Assembly (NCBI GenBank): GCA_900546795.1
Contig: UREG01000011.1
Coordinates: forward strand, 1-34,746
Direction: 5' to 3'
Length of the DNA stretch: 34,746 nucleotides
From: an uncultured Veillonellaceae bacterium
GTDB lineage: Bacteria; Bacillota; Negativicutes; Veillonellales; Megasphaeraceae
In this document: piece by piece, positions 1 to 7,904 of the stretch
How the letters are laid out: each line of letters opens with the position of its first letter
Numbering within the stretch: position 1 is the first letter of the stretch
Program-made: the position numbers and the translations under genes
The notes under the pieces: generated by a model
Told to the model about the DNA's origin: nothing
Database searches by the model: none
What the model saw: the letters and a program-made list of their open reading frames with translations, nothing else

Positions 1-527
1 ATAAATGCCTTATAAACATCCTTATTTTCCTTTATAAACTGATGTAACTGGGACGAATAAAAGACACATCTCCTCATAGATTCCAGTTCTTCTTTGGAAT
101 GCAAGTCGCGGATCGTTATATAGTCAACCTGATTCAAAAGACGGCCCGCCCAGAGCCGAGCTTTGCTCTTACGAATTGGACCAATACCTTGTGCATACAG
201 CATTACTGGCTTTCCCGCAGCTACAGCAATGCCAATGATACTGAGATAATAATATAAACTCCGATCACTGGTCACGTCTTGCAGCAAACTGCCGCCTCCG
301 CTAATCAGCAAATCGCATTGCCGAATCGCCCGTACGATTTCAAAATAATTAAACCGATGAATCGAAGCAGTCCCATGCATGGCTCTCGTTCGTTCTGGAT
401 TTCCAGAAATAACCGTAATTCGGCACCCTGGAGCACGATCAGAAAGGGAGTCTAAAATGGCCGCCAGCATAGCCTCGTCTCCGGCATTGCCAAATCCATA
501 ATATCCAGAAATCACGATATTATACAT
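1..527 (-). CDS. csaB: CsaB, polysaccharide pyruvyl transferase (partial, C-terminus outside window)
   Basis: CsaB transfers pyruvate ketals to secondary cell wall polysaccharide, which in many Firmicutes creates the ligand of SLH-domain proteins. About 175 residues are present. The N-terminal motif GYYGFGNAGDEA (near residue 8), the central SGGGSLLQDVTS with RSLYYYL, and the QGIGPI motif are all typical of the family. Two adjacent ATGs exist at 530 and 527. The second is chosen because GAGAGG lies five bases before it but only two before the first. The start overlaps the end of the DUF5693 gene, so translation is probably coupled. After residue about 150 (IRDLHSKEELESM) the translation no longer shows the expected Leu-Gly-Val and Thr-Ala-Asp-Pro segment, although the frame stays open to the window edge. 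The family call is firm; the intactness of the gene is not. Confidence 0.88.
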   Translation of the reverse strand, partial: MYNIVISGYYGFGNAGDEAMLAAILDSLSDRAPGCRITVISGNPERTRAMHGTASIHRFNYFEIVRAIRQCDLLISGGGSLLQDVTSDRSLYYYLSIIGIAVAAGKPVMLYAQGIGPIRKSKARLWAGRLLNQVDYITIRDLHSKEELESMRRCVFYSSQLHQFIKENKDVYKAF

Positions 528-2547
528 CATAGCCTCTCTTTCCCAACCAAGCTGTCAGTTCTTTAAGTACCGACACTCCGATAAGCAGCAGCCCGCCCAG
601 GAAAATTCCCAGCAGCAAACCGTCTGCACCGCGAACAAGCGACATATAAAACGGAGTCCGGATATGTGCAAAAGTTTCTACCAGCGATCCTTGCGCAATA
701 GCAGCCAGCATCACTAAAAAGAAATGCAGAATTTGCGGCCATTTGCGGTACAACGCGGCTGCAGCAAGGAAAAAGGCCGGGTGTCCTATCATAAATTCCT
801 TTCCTCTTGGCCGGGCATACAGCGTTTCTTCCAGAAAACGGCGCAGTGCAATTTCTACTCCCGGAACCGGAATTCCTGCGGTGTGCCCGCTGCGCCCTAT
901 GAAAATAATCGCGCCTATGCCAATGACACCTAAAAGCAGCAGCGTTCCTAATTTAATTGGGATGTTTAATACCTTTTTGCCAAATGCGGTAAAATCTTCC
1001 AGCGAATGCAGTTCACTGCCCATCAGCGGGAACCGTTGTATATACGCCCATGCTGTAAATAATAAAGGCGCTATAAAAGTCAGTTTTACCCCACGATAAA
1101 TATCGAGCTCCAAGAAAAAGCGGGTATTTCCCATCAGAGCCGCAACATACATACCGCCGGCAAGTGAAATCAAAAATGCAAAAACAATATATTTCACACC
1201 ATCAGAAAAAATCTTTTTAAATCCAACCGCTTCAGAAATTTCTTTTCTGCGCCAGATATCAAGAACCGCAATGATTCCAAGTACAGGGAATACTACCGCA
1301 CTGGCCAATCCAGCCGTCTGATACAGCAGCGCATGATACGGCAGCATTGCCGCAGCTGCACCTGCCGCGCCTAAGACTGTAAAAACAGCCCGCCACGCAA
1401 GCGACAGCGGAAGCAGCGCATCCATCAGCAGCCATACGGCAGAAAAGGCTCCCAGCAATCCCAATGCGGCTAAAAATTTATTAGGATAATATTCAGGCAT
1501 GATACTTGCGGTACCAAAATGATACCCCCGTGCTTCTAACTTTTCTGCAGTCAATGCAATATACTCAAGATTGGTATCAAACTGCGTCATCCCATCCTGC
1601 GGATCTTTGTATAAGGGAAATAAATTGACCCGCACATTCCGCTCAATATCACTGATAAAAAAGCGCTGAGCTGCTTCTTCCGGAGTTATTTTCCATAACT
1701 CTTCCTTAGCCATCGCGTAGGTCCGAGCCCCATAATACCCCATATCTTCAATCATATCAAACATGCCTTTTTGTACGTCATACTGCAGCTGATTCGGCGC
1801 TTCAATCATATAAAAAGGGATGTTTCGTTTTTTCAGTTCATCAGCCGCTGCCTGCACTTCTGATTCAAAGCCTAAAACTTCTTTTCCTACAAACATAATC
1901 CCGGAAGTATTTTCTATTTTGTCCAATCGTTTCCAAAAATGCTGTAAATCTTCCGGCTGGATATTCCGATAGTTTGTTGGCCGAACCACTACCTGGAAGC
2001 CAAAATCTTTGATATACGCGGCATCAGAAGATAAGAGCCCCAAGTTCATGGCTTTTATAGTATCCATATTCCCCTGAACACCTAATACCGTATCGCCGGC
2101 ATTTTCCATAGGCTGTATTTTTTCACGACCTATACGTATCGCCAGATCTTCCTCTATTTCCTGCGCTAATGAAGAAGGATTTGTTTTAGGAATCACTACA
2201 TAAAAATCAGCTTTATTTAACGCCTGAAGCAGTTCCGGCCGATAAATTCCCGCGTCAGCCTTTCCTAAAAGAGCAACGGAACCGCGGCCAGAAAGCTTTT
2301 CCAGCGTCGTGTCATACAAGGCAAAACTGGTTATGCCTGCTGCCTGCAGTTTTTTCATGCCGCTTTCCACACTCGGTTCATCTCGTTTTATCATTGCCAA
2401 AACCGAGTCATAATCGATCACCATATCGATCGTATTACTTCGTTCTTCTATTTCATATCGTTCATAATTCAGCCACAAACAGCTGAATAAGCCGACAAAA
2501 ATACAGAGCAGCCATATTTTTTTATACCAAGCCGCACATAATTTCAT
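520..2547 (-). CDS. DUF5693 family multi-pass membrane protein
   Basis: This is a large protein of about 675 residues with one N-terminal membrane segment (about residues 12-30), a long outer domain of roughly 320 residues, and about eight hydrophobic segments in the C-terminal half. The layout and the position directly before csaB match the uncharacterised DUF5693 family, whose genes often sit beside csaB in Firmicutes. The function is unknown; linkage suggests a role in exporting or modifying the wall polysaccharide that CsaB pyruvylates, which is inference. The longest frame begins with a GTG at 2556, but AGGTGA is spaced five bases before the ATG at 2547, so that start is preferred. It follows the LmeA-like gene by under 20 bases and overlaps csaB at its end. 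Confidence 0.8.
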   Translation of the reverse strand: MKLCAAWYKKIWLLCIFVGLFSCLWLNYERYEIEERSNTIDMVIDYDSVLAMIKRDEPSVESGMKKLQAAGITSFALYDTTLEKLSGRGSVALLGKADAGIYRPELLQALNKADFYVVIPKTNPSSLAQEIEEDLAIRIGREKIQPMENAGDTVLGVQGNMDTIKAMNLGLLSSDAAYIKDFGFQVVVRPTNYRNIQPEDLQHFWKRLDKIENTSGIMFVGKEVLGFESEVQAAADELKKRNIPFYMIEAPNQLQYDVQKGMFDMIEDMGYYGARTYAMAKEELWKITPEEAAQRFFISDIERNVRVNLFPLYKDPQDGMTQFDTNLEYIALTAEKLEARGYHFGTASIMPEYYPNKFLAALGLLGAFSAVWLLMDALLPLSLAWRAVFTVLGAAGAAAAMLPYHALLYQTAGLASAVVFPVLGIIAVLDIWRRKEISEAVGFKKIFSDGVKYIVFAFLISLAGGMYVAALMGNTRFFLELDIYRGVKLTFIAPLLFTAWAYIQRFPLMGSELHSLEDFTAFGKKVLNIPIKLGTLLLLGVIGIGAIIFIGRSGHTAGIPVPGVEIALRRFLEETLYARPRGKEFMIGHPAFFLAAAALYRKWPQILHFFLVMLAAIAQGSLVETFAHIRTPFYMSLVRGADGLLLGIFLGGLLLIGVSVLKELTAWLGKRGYDV

Positions 2548-2564
2548 TTGCTTCACCTATATCA

Positions 2565-3263
2565 TTATGCCATTACAGAGGCATAGAAAATTATTTTTCC
2601 TTCTTCCATTATTACCTGTTTCGGAATCAGCTGAAAAGGAAAGTCCCCAGTCCTAAGCAGTGGAATCTCCTTAGTGTATACAGCCTGAACACCGGACAAA
2701 CGTAAGGAACCGATTTCGACGTTCTGCGGCACCAGTATAAATCCATCCGCCCCTGTTTCTACAGCGGTCTGCAGCACAGCCTGCCGCTGTGTTCCAAAGA
2801 GTTTAACCATTCCGGAAACGCGAATTCCCTCTTTTGTGATTTTAACGGTTGGATTTTTAAGTTCCGGCACCTGCTGTTCCAAATACGTTTGCAAGTTCTC
2901 TTCATTCAAAGCAACCTCTGCGGTTCCCTCCTCTAAGGAAGATACTGAAACTGTTCCTTCCAATAAAGACTCCCATACATTCACCGATACTCCGGTTAAT
3001 CGCAAATGGGCATCGGTCACATTCATCTTGCCAAAGCGCATGTTTTCCCCATTTACCAAAAGCCTATCCGCACTCCCCCACAACAACTTCATCGGGGGAA
3101 CGGCCTGTACGGTTACTTCCATCTTCTCGGCGGAAGAAACCTGACTCAGCCGCGCTTCCCAAGACGTTTCCAGCAACTTAGGCAAGCCAAAGCTTGCCCC
3201 GCCTGCAAATAAGAGAACCACGGCAGCAATGCCTGCTCCTTTAAAATGATTTCCCTTTTTCAT
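2565..3263 (-). CDS. LmeA/DUF2993-family lipid-binding envelope protein
   Basis: The protein has 232 residues. A basic N-terminus is followed by a hydrophobic segment at about residues 9-27, which fits a signal anchor, and the rest is beta-rich with alternating hydrophobic residues. The pattern resembles the DUF2993 (LmeA) family of periplasmic phospholipid-binding proteins with a TULIP-like fold; motifs such as GTVSVSSLEEGTAEVALNEE and ITKEGIRVSG support this. In a diderm Firmicute it could act in lipid handling between membranes, which is inference. The ATG lies inside the end of prfB, giving a 23-base overlap in another frame, so the two are probably translationally coupled. The assignment is by pattern and is moderately sure. 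Confidence 0.68.
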   Translation of the reverse strand: MKKGNHFKGAGIAAVVLLFAGGASFGLPKLLETSWEARLSQVSSAEKMEVTVQAVPPMKLLWGSADRLLVNGENMRFGKMNVTDAHLRLTGVSVNVWESLLEGTVSVSSLEEGTAEVALNEENLQTYLEQQVPELKNPTVKITKEGIRVSGMVKLFGTQRQAVLQTAVETGADGFILVPQNVEIGSLRLSGVQAVYTKEIPLLRTGDFPFQLIPKQVIMEEGKIIFYASVMA

Positions 3264-4351
3264 ACTGCAAATATCCTTCTATAAATGCGTTTAAATCACC
3301 GTCCATCACCGCTTGCACATTTGCAGTTTCCACGCCGGTCCGATGATCTTTCACCATATTATACGGGTGGAAAACATAGGAACGAATCTGACTGCCCCAT
3401 TCGATTGCCTGATAAGCGCCGCCAATAGAGGCTTTCAGTTCTTTTTGTTTTTCCTGTTCCAGTTCGTATAATTTAGCCCGCAAAAGCTTCATACATTGTT
3501 CCCGGTTTTGTATCTGAGAACGTTCATTTTGACACTGCACAACAATCCCAGTAGGCATATGCGTCATACGTACAGCAGAATCGGTCTTATTGACATGCTG
3601 TCCGCCAGCGCCGCTTGCGCGATAGTAATCTACCCGGACATCATCCATATTCAAATCAACTTCCACATCGTCCGGCAATTCCGGCATAACATCTACCGCC
3701 GAAAAAGAGGTATGCCGCCGCGCTGCCGCATCAAAAGGCGATATGCGGACAAGCCGGTGTACACCTTTTTCCGATCGCAGATAACCAAACGCATTTGGAC
3801 CTTTCACCATAAATGTCGCGCTTTTGATTCCCGCTTCATCTCCCGGAAGCATATCTAATATAGACACTGCATATCCGTTCTTTTCCGCCCATCGGGAATA
3901 CATACGAACCAGCATTTGCGTCCAGTCCTGCGCCTCCGTTCCGCCTGCACCTGCATGGAATGTTACGATGGCATTCTCTTTGTCATATTCGCCGTTTAAC
4001 AGCAGAAGCACTTCTCGCTTTTCTACTTCATCAGTTAATTCCTTTAACTTTTTTTCGATGTCTTTTCCAAGCTCTTCATCCGCTTCTTCCATAGCCATTT
4101 CCAGCAGCATGCCAAGTTCTTCTATCTCTTGCGTCAGTCGTTCATGACTTTCTACTGCATCTTTTAATGCTGTAGCTTCCTGAGATATTGTCTTTGCTTT
4201 TTCCGGATCATTCCAAAACGCCGGATCGCTCATCTTAATATCATAATCAATAATCCGCTCTTTTTTATGAGCCAAGTCAAAGTGAATCCCCGATTTCTTG
4301 TACGCGATTTTGCAATTCTTCTATAGGCTTTTTCATTTCTTCCAACAGCAT
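3241..4351 (-). CDS. prfB: Peptide chain release factor 2 (programmed +1 frameshift)
   Basis: RF2 reads UAA and UGA and triggers peptide release. The main frame carries the catalytic GGQ motif in GAGGQHVNKTDSAVR and the codon-recognition tripeptide SPF in RISPFDAAARRHTSF. The protein is made from two frames. A 24-codon leader starts at the ATG at 4351 (GGTGA four bases before it) and ends in CTT followed by an in-frame TGA at 4279-4277. Slippage by one base on CTT-TGA-C continues in the main frame from GAC at 4278, giving about 369 residues, close to E. coli RF2 (365). An upstream in-frame ATG at 4369 exists but has a poorer ribosome site. A GGGGA stretch sits just before the slip site and can act as the stimulatory Shine-Dalgarno-like element. 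The gene follows secA by about 80 bases. Confidence 0.96.
4276..4293 (-). promoter_or_regulatory. prfB: prfB programmed frameshift site
   Basis: Read on the minus strand, GGGGATTCACTTTGAC holds a Shine-Dalgarno-like GGGGA, a short spacer, the slippery CTT codon, the UGA stop and a following C. This is the classic RF2 autoregulation element: when RF2 is scarce, the ribosome pauses at UGA and shifts +1, restoring RF2 synthesis. Both frames are open and conserved in content on either side of the site. Confidence 0.95.
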
Positions 4352-4434
4352 ACTGTCACCAACTTTCATTTTCTATTCCCGGCAGTTTATCCGCCGCAGC
4401 TGCAGCCGTTTATCTTTCTTTTCAAAAGACAAGA

Positions 4435-6894
4435 TTACTGGTCTGCACCGCTCGCAGGTTCTGCCGAAGACACGGTTTCTCCATGACTTTCTTTAGCTCC
4501 ATGCAAGTGGTCATCCGTCTGAGGCGCGCTTGGAGCTTCTGTATTATACACCACTTGTATACGATACATATAAGTTACGATATCTTCCTGAATAGAAGCA
4601 ATCATTTCATTGAACATTTCATACGCTTCAAATTTATACTCTACCAATGGATTTTTCTGTCCATATGCCCGAAGTCCAATCCCTTCACGGAGCATATCCA
4701 TAGCGTCCAGATGTTCCATCCATTTTGCATCTACTACTTTGAGCATAACGGCTTTTTCCAGCTCCCGCATAGTATGTTCGCCTACTTGCTCTTCTTTATT
4801 CCGATAAATCGTATGCGCTATATCATGCATCCGTTCCTGAATTTCTACGCGGCTTAATTCTTCCAAATCAGAAGCTTCCATAAGCCCGGCCGGCAGAAAA
4901 TACTGTTCCATTTCTTTCAACAGGCCTTCATAATCCCAATCTTCCGGATACAGTTTTTCGTCCGCATACCGATTCATCGCATCTTCAATGATGGTATCCA
5001 CCATTTCCATAATGCGCTCTTTCATAGACTCGCCTCGTAAAATACGGCGGCGCTGTTCGTACATAACTTCACGCTGCTGATTCATAACATCGTCATATTC
5101 CAAAATATATTTACGGATATTAAAGTTATGATTTTCTACTTTTTTCTGTGCTTTTTCGATGGATTTTGTAATCAACGAATGCTCGATCGGTTCATCTTCT
5201 TCCATTCCTAATTTATCCATGATATTAGAAATGTTTTCCGAACCAAAAATACGCATCAAATCGTCTTCCAAAGAAAGGAAAAACTGTGTCGATCCAGGAT
5301 CACCCTGACGGCCTGCACGTCCTCGAAGCTGATTATCGATACGGCGGCTTTCATGCCGTTCTGTCCCTAAAATATGAAGTCCGCCCAATTCCGGCACGCC
5401 TTCCCCAAGGACAATATCCGTTCCTCGGCCAGCCATATTGGTAGCAATAGTAACCATGCCTTTTTGCCCGGCCTGCGAAATAATTTCCGCTTCTTTTTCA
5501 TGGAATTTTGCATTCAATACATTGTGAGGGATTCCCTCTTTTTTAAGCATCATACTCAATTCTTCCGACTGTGTGATAGACGTTGTCCCCACTAACAGCG
5601 GCTGGCCAGTTTTATGGCGGGATACGATTTCCCTTACGACTGCTTTATATTTTGCTTTTTTCGTTTTATAAATCAAATCAGGAAGGTCTTTACGCTGAAT
5701 CGGCCGGTTTGTCGGAATGACAAACACATCTAATCCGTAAATTTTATTAAATTCCTGTTCTTCCGTTTTTGCAGTCCCTGTCATGCCAGCTAACTTTTCA
5801 TACATTCTAAAATAATTTTGGAATGTAATCGATGCCAAGGTCTGGCTTTCTCTTTCTACTTTCAAGCCTTCTTTTGCTTCAATAGACTGATGGAGCCCAT
5901 CGGAATACCGGCGGCCAAACATCAAACGGCCTGTAAATTCATCTACAATAACGACTTGCCCATCTTTTACGACATAGTCTTTGTCCCGTTCCATCATAAA
6001 ATTAGCCCGCAGCGCTTGGTTCAGCAAATGGTTCAGCTCTATATGAGATGCGTCGTACAGATTTTCTACATGAAGCATCTTTTCAACTTTGGCAATTCCT
6101 TCTTCTGTTGGCGCGATTGTTTTTGCTTTTTCGTCCATCGTAAAATCGATGTCTTTTTGCAGTTTTGGCACCACTTTTGCCAAGGTATAATAACTGTCTG
6201 TAGACCGTTCTCCCGGACCAGAAATAATAAGCGGCGTCCGTGCTTCGTCAATCAAAATGCTGTCTACTTCATCGACGATCGCATAATGAAGCGGCCGCTG
6301 CACCATTTGTTCGCAATGAATTACCATGTTATCCCGCAAGTAGTCGAACCCGAATTCATTATTCGTACCATAGGTAATATCGGCGCCATATGCCATTTTA
6401 CGCTGATTAAAATCCAAATCATGCAAAATAACTCCGACAGACATGCCCAGAAAACGATAAAGTTTTCCCATCTGTTCACTATCTCGGCGAGCCAAATAAT
6501 CATTGACTGTAATAACATGCACGCCTTTTTTCGTTAAAGCATTTAAATATACAGGCAGCGTGGCAACCAGGGTTTTCCCTTCCCCGGTCTTCATCTCAGA
6601 GATATTGCCTTTATGAAGAACAATACCGCCTAACAGCTGCACATCAAAATGCCGCATTCCCAACACCCGGCGCGAAGCTTCACGAACGACAGCAAATGCT
6701 TCCGGAAGAAGGTCATCCAATGTTTCGCCCTTCTCCAGCCGTTCCCGAAATTCTGCCGTCTTATGAGTCAAAGAGGCATCGCTTAGATTTTGCAGCTGCG
6801 GTTCCAACCCATTTATTTCTTCGACGATCTTCTGAAGTTTCTTTAACTCTTTTTCATTAGGATCGCCTAATAATTTCTGAATGATATTAAACAC
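4435..6894 (-). CDS. secA: Preprotein translocase ATPase SecA (no C-terminal zinc domain)
   Basis: SecA drives secretory proteins through SecYEG using ATP. The first nucleotide-binding fold shows Walker A in MKTGEGKT (about residues 100-107) and a DEAD-like VDEVDSILIDEA; the second fold has the TNMAGRGTDI and RGRAGRQGDPG motifs. The length is 819 residues against about 840 for B. subtilis and 901 for E. coli. The C-terminus ends in an acidic, Ala/Ser-rich tail and lacks the usual CxCxSG...CH zinc-binding motif that contacts SecB and lipids. The start is GTG, with GAGGAG nine bases upstream; no in-frame ATG competes. A well-placed promoter lies about 70 bases upstream. It is the first gene of a run followed by prfB. 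Confidence 0.97.
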   Translation of the reverse strand: MFNIIQKLLGDPNEKELKKLQKIVEEINGLEPQLQNLSDASLTHKTAEFRERLEKGETLDDLLPEAFAVVREASRRVLGMRHFDVQLLGGIVLHKGNISEMKTGEGKTLVATLPVYLNALTKKGVHVITVNDYLARRDSEQMGKLYRFLGMSVGVILHDLDFNQRKMAYGADITYGTNNEFGFDYLRDNMVIHCEQMVQRPLHYAIVDEVDSILIDEARTPLIISGPGERSTDSYYTLAKVVPKLQKDIDFTMDEKAKTIAPTEEGIAKVEKMLHVENLYDASHIELNHLLNQALRANFMMERDKDYVVKDGQVVIVDEFTGRLMFGRRYSDGLHQSIEAKEGLKVERESQTLASITFQNYFRMYEKLAGMTGTAKTEEQEFNKIYGLDVFVIPTNRPIQRKDLPDLIYKTKKAKYKAVVREIVSRHKTGQPLLVGTTSITQSEELSMMLKKEGIPHNVLNAKFHEKEAEIISQAGQKGMVTIATNMAGRGTDIVLGEGVPELGGLHILGTERHESRRIDNQLRGRAGRQGDPGSTQFFLSLEDDLMRIFGSENISNIMDKLGMEEDEPIEHSLITKSIEKAQKKVENHNFNIRKYILEYDDVMNQQREVMYEQRRRILRGESMKERIMEMVDTIIEDAMNRYADEKLYPEDWDYEGLLKEMEQYFLPAGLMEASDLEELSRVEIQERMHDIAHTIYRNKEEQVGEHTMRELEKAVMLKVVDAKWMEHLDAMDMLREGIGLRAYGQKNPLVEYKFEAYEMFNEMIASIQEDIVTYMYRIQVVYNTEAPSAPQTDDHLHGAKESHGETVSSAEPASGADQ

Positions 6895-6962
6895 CCGTCA
6901 ACACTCCTCTATCTATATAGTAACGATGATATTACCTAAAAAATAAGCTAATTATCTAATTT

Positions 6963-6991
6963 ATTTTAGCAAAATCCCCTTTGATAGTCAA
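6963..6991 (-). promoter_or_regulatory. Sigma-A-type promoter for secA
   Basis: On the minus strand TTGACT (6991-6986) and TAAAAT (6968-6963) are separated by 17 bases. The predicted transcript start near 6956 leaves a leader of about 60 bases before the secA GTG. No riboswitch-like structure is evident in that leader. Confidence 0.75.
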
Positions 6992-7089
6992 AAAAAGTTG
7001 CATACTATTATACACTTTATTTTTACTTTCGTTTATTCTCCAAAAGGAATATGGCAAAACGACTAATCACTATAGTAACTGCAAAATGT

Positions 7090-7132
7090 AAAACAAGCAG
7101 ATCCGCCTTTATTAGACAGATCTGCTTGTTTT
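7090..7132 (-). terminator. Intrinsic terminator after the YerC-like gene
   Basis: Perfect 14-base arms (AAAACAAGCAGATC and its complement) flank a 15-base loop just after the stop codon of the YerC-like gene. On the minus strand the stem ends in TTTT and is followed by an interrupted T-rich stretch. It separates this gene from the secA promoter. Confidence 0.75.
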
Positions 7133-7136
7133 GCTA

Positions 7137-7445
7137 TCATTTACTTTCTTTATTTTGCTCCATACGAGCCAACATTCTCCTATATCCGCCAGCGCCATAA
7201 ACCAAACAGCGTTTTATGCGGCTGATCGTCGCCGTACTGGCTCCCGTTTGCTGAACAATTTCATCATATACGATCCCCTCTTCCAGCATGCGAGCCACTT
7301 CAAGGCGCATTGCAATGGCTTTTATTTCCTGGACGGTACAAATATCTTCAAAGAACTCATAGCATTCCTCCAGTGTTTCCAATTTTAAAATACAGGAAAA
7401 CAACTGATCGTTCATTGGTGATTTCAGCTTTTCATTTACACTCAT
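7137..7445 (-). CDS. YerC/YecD family TrpR-like transcriptional regulator
   Basis: The protein has 102 residues and matches the YerC/YecD group of the Trp repressor superfamily: an N-terminal helical part with LFSCILKLETLEECYEFFEDI, the CTVQEIKAIAMRLEVARML segment, and a helix-turn-helix with TGASTATISRIKRC followed by a Tyr/Gly-rich end. Family members bind DNA, but the regulon is not settled. It is a single-gene unit: its own terminator lies downstream and a divergent met leader lies upstream. The ATG is preceded by GAGGG at a slightly long spacing. A TATAAT sits about 50 bases upstream. Confidence 0.9.
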   Translation of the reverse strand: MSVNEKLKSPMNDQLFSCILKLETLEECYEFFEDICTVQEIKAIAMRLEVARMLEEGIVYDEIVQQTGASTATISRIKRCLVYGAGGYRRMLARMEQNKESK

Positions 7446-7490
7446 CCCGGGTTCCCTCTTTCGTCTATTACTCTGTTAAAGTAAATTTAT

Positions 7491-7496
7491 TATACA
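7491..7496 (-). promoter_or_regulatory. Possible -10 element for the YerC-like gene
   Basis: TATAAT is read on the minus strand about 45-50 bases before the start codon, in a TGTATAAT context. A -35 match 17 bases further upstream (TTTCAT) is weak, so the promoter call rests mainly on the -10 hexamer. Confidence 0.45.
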
Positions 7497-7499
7497 CTA

Positions 7500-7680
7500 A
7501 AAATGATAGAAATGAAAGAATTCTCTTTTAAAAAGAAAAATTTTTCTTTTTTATGCCCCATCTTATTTCTTTTTGCTGCGGATTCATATGATTCATACAT
7601 TCATCGTCCAGAATTGCTGACCTCTTTAAAATTTGAAAATAATTTTTACTATGTATTTTTATTTTATTTTTATTTTTTCT
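7500..7680. other. AT-rich intergenic region between divergent units
   Basis: This stretch between the YerC-like gene and the met promoter is strongly AT-rich and contains a near-perfect palindrome of A- and T-runs around 7531-7552. A 60-codon plus-strand frame here is low in complexity (Phe/Tyr/Lys) and is not a credible gene. No conserved RNA is recognised. Confidence 0.6.
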
Positions 7681-7681
7681 A

Positions 7682-7711
7682 TTGACGACTCCTCGGCGAA
7701 CGTGGTATCAT
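7682..7711 (+). promoter_or_regulatory. Sigma-A-type promoter of the metNIQ leader
   Basis: TTGACG (7682-7687) and TATCAT (7706-7711) are separated by 18 bases. The predicted start near 7718 lies about 20 bases before the first strand of the S-box aptamer. Confidence 0.75.
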
Positions 7712-7735
7712 CTTCACATAACTTCATACTCGAAT

Positions 7736-7833
7736 TTCATCCAGAGTGACTGAGGGACTGGCCCTATGACGTCGCGGCAACCATTCCGAAAGGAAAACGG
7801 TGCCAATTCCACCGGGATATCCCGACAGATGAA
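7736..7833 (+). promoter_or_regulatory. SAM-I (S-box) riboswitch aptamer
   Basis: The S-box core is clear: AGAGTGACTGAGGGACTGGCCC, a TATGACG segment and GGCAACC match the conserved P2/kink-turn and SAM-binding regions, followed by a P3 hairpin (ATTCCGAAAGGAA), GGTGCCAATTCC and a P4 hairpin CGGG-ATAT-CCCG (7813-7824). P1 is closed by TTCATC (7736-7741) with GATGAA (7828-7833). The element senses S-adenosylmethionine and is known to switch off methionine genes by termination, which fits the metNIQ genes downstream. The expression platform that follows is duplicated. Confidence 0.95.
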
Positions 7834-7889
7834 TGCAATTATCTTCCTTCATCTGTCTTGAAGGATTTTTTTATATCCCGACAGATGAA
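7817..7889 (+). repeat. 17-base direct repeat of the aptamer closing strands
   Basis: ATATCCCGACAGATGAA occurs exactly at 7817-7833 and again at 7873-7889, 56 bases apart. The first copy is the 3' half of P4, the J4/1 linker and the 3' strand of P1 of the S-box. The second copy begins directly after the U-tract of the first terminator and opens a second antiterminator/terminator module. This looks like a tandem duplication of the expression platform. Confidence 0.9.
7845..7872 (+). terminator. Riboswitch terminator 1 (with competing antiterminator)
   Basis: TCCTTCA (7845-7851), a seven-base loop and TGAAGGA (7859-7865) are followed by seven T. The competing antiterminator pairs GACAGATGAA (7824-7833) with TTCATCTGTC (7848-7857), a perfect ten-base stem. 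SAM-stabilised P1 uses 7828-7833, so it blocks the antiterminator and allows the terminator, as in the standard S-box OFF switch. Confidence 0.88.
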
Positions 7890-7904
7890 GAGATTTCGCA
7901 AGTC

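Noticed and set aside
4277..4279. In-frame stop making prfB a pseudogene
   Set aside because: The stop is part of the CTT-TGA-C programmed frameshift typical of RF2, with both frames intact.
5818..6537. 239-codon plus-strand open frame opposite secA
   Set aside because: Antisense to the conserved secA ATPase region, with a Phe/His/Cys-rich composition typical of a shadow frame.
7531..7552. A/T-run palindrome as a terminator
   Set aside because: It consists only of A- and T-runs, lacks a GC-containing stem, and no gene ends beside it on either strand.
7503..7685. 60-codon plus-strand frame before the met promoter
   Set aside because: Low-complexity AT-rich translation with no ribosome site, and it ends at the promoter of the riboswitch leader.
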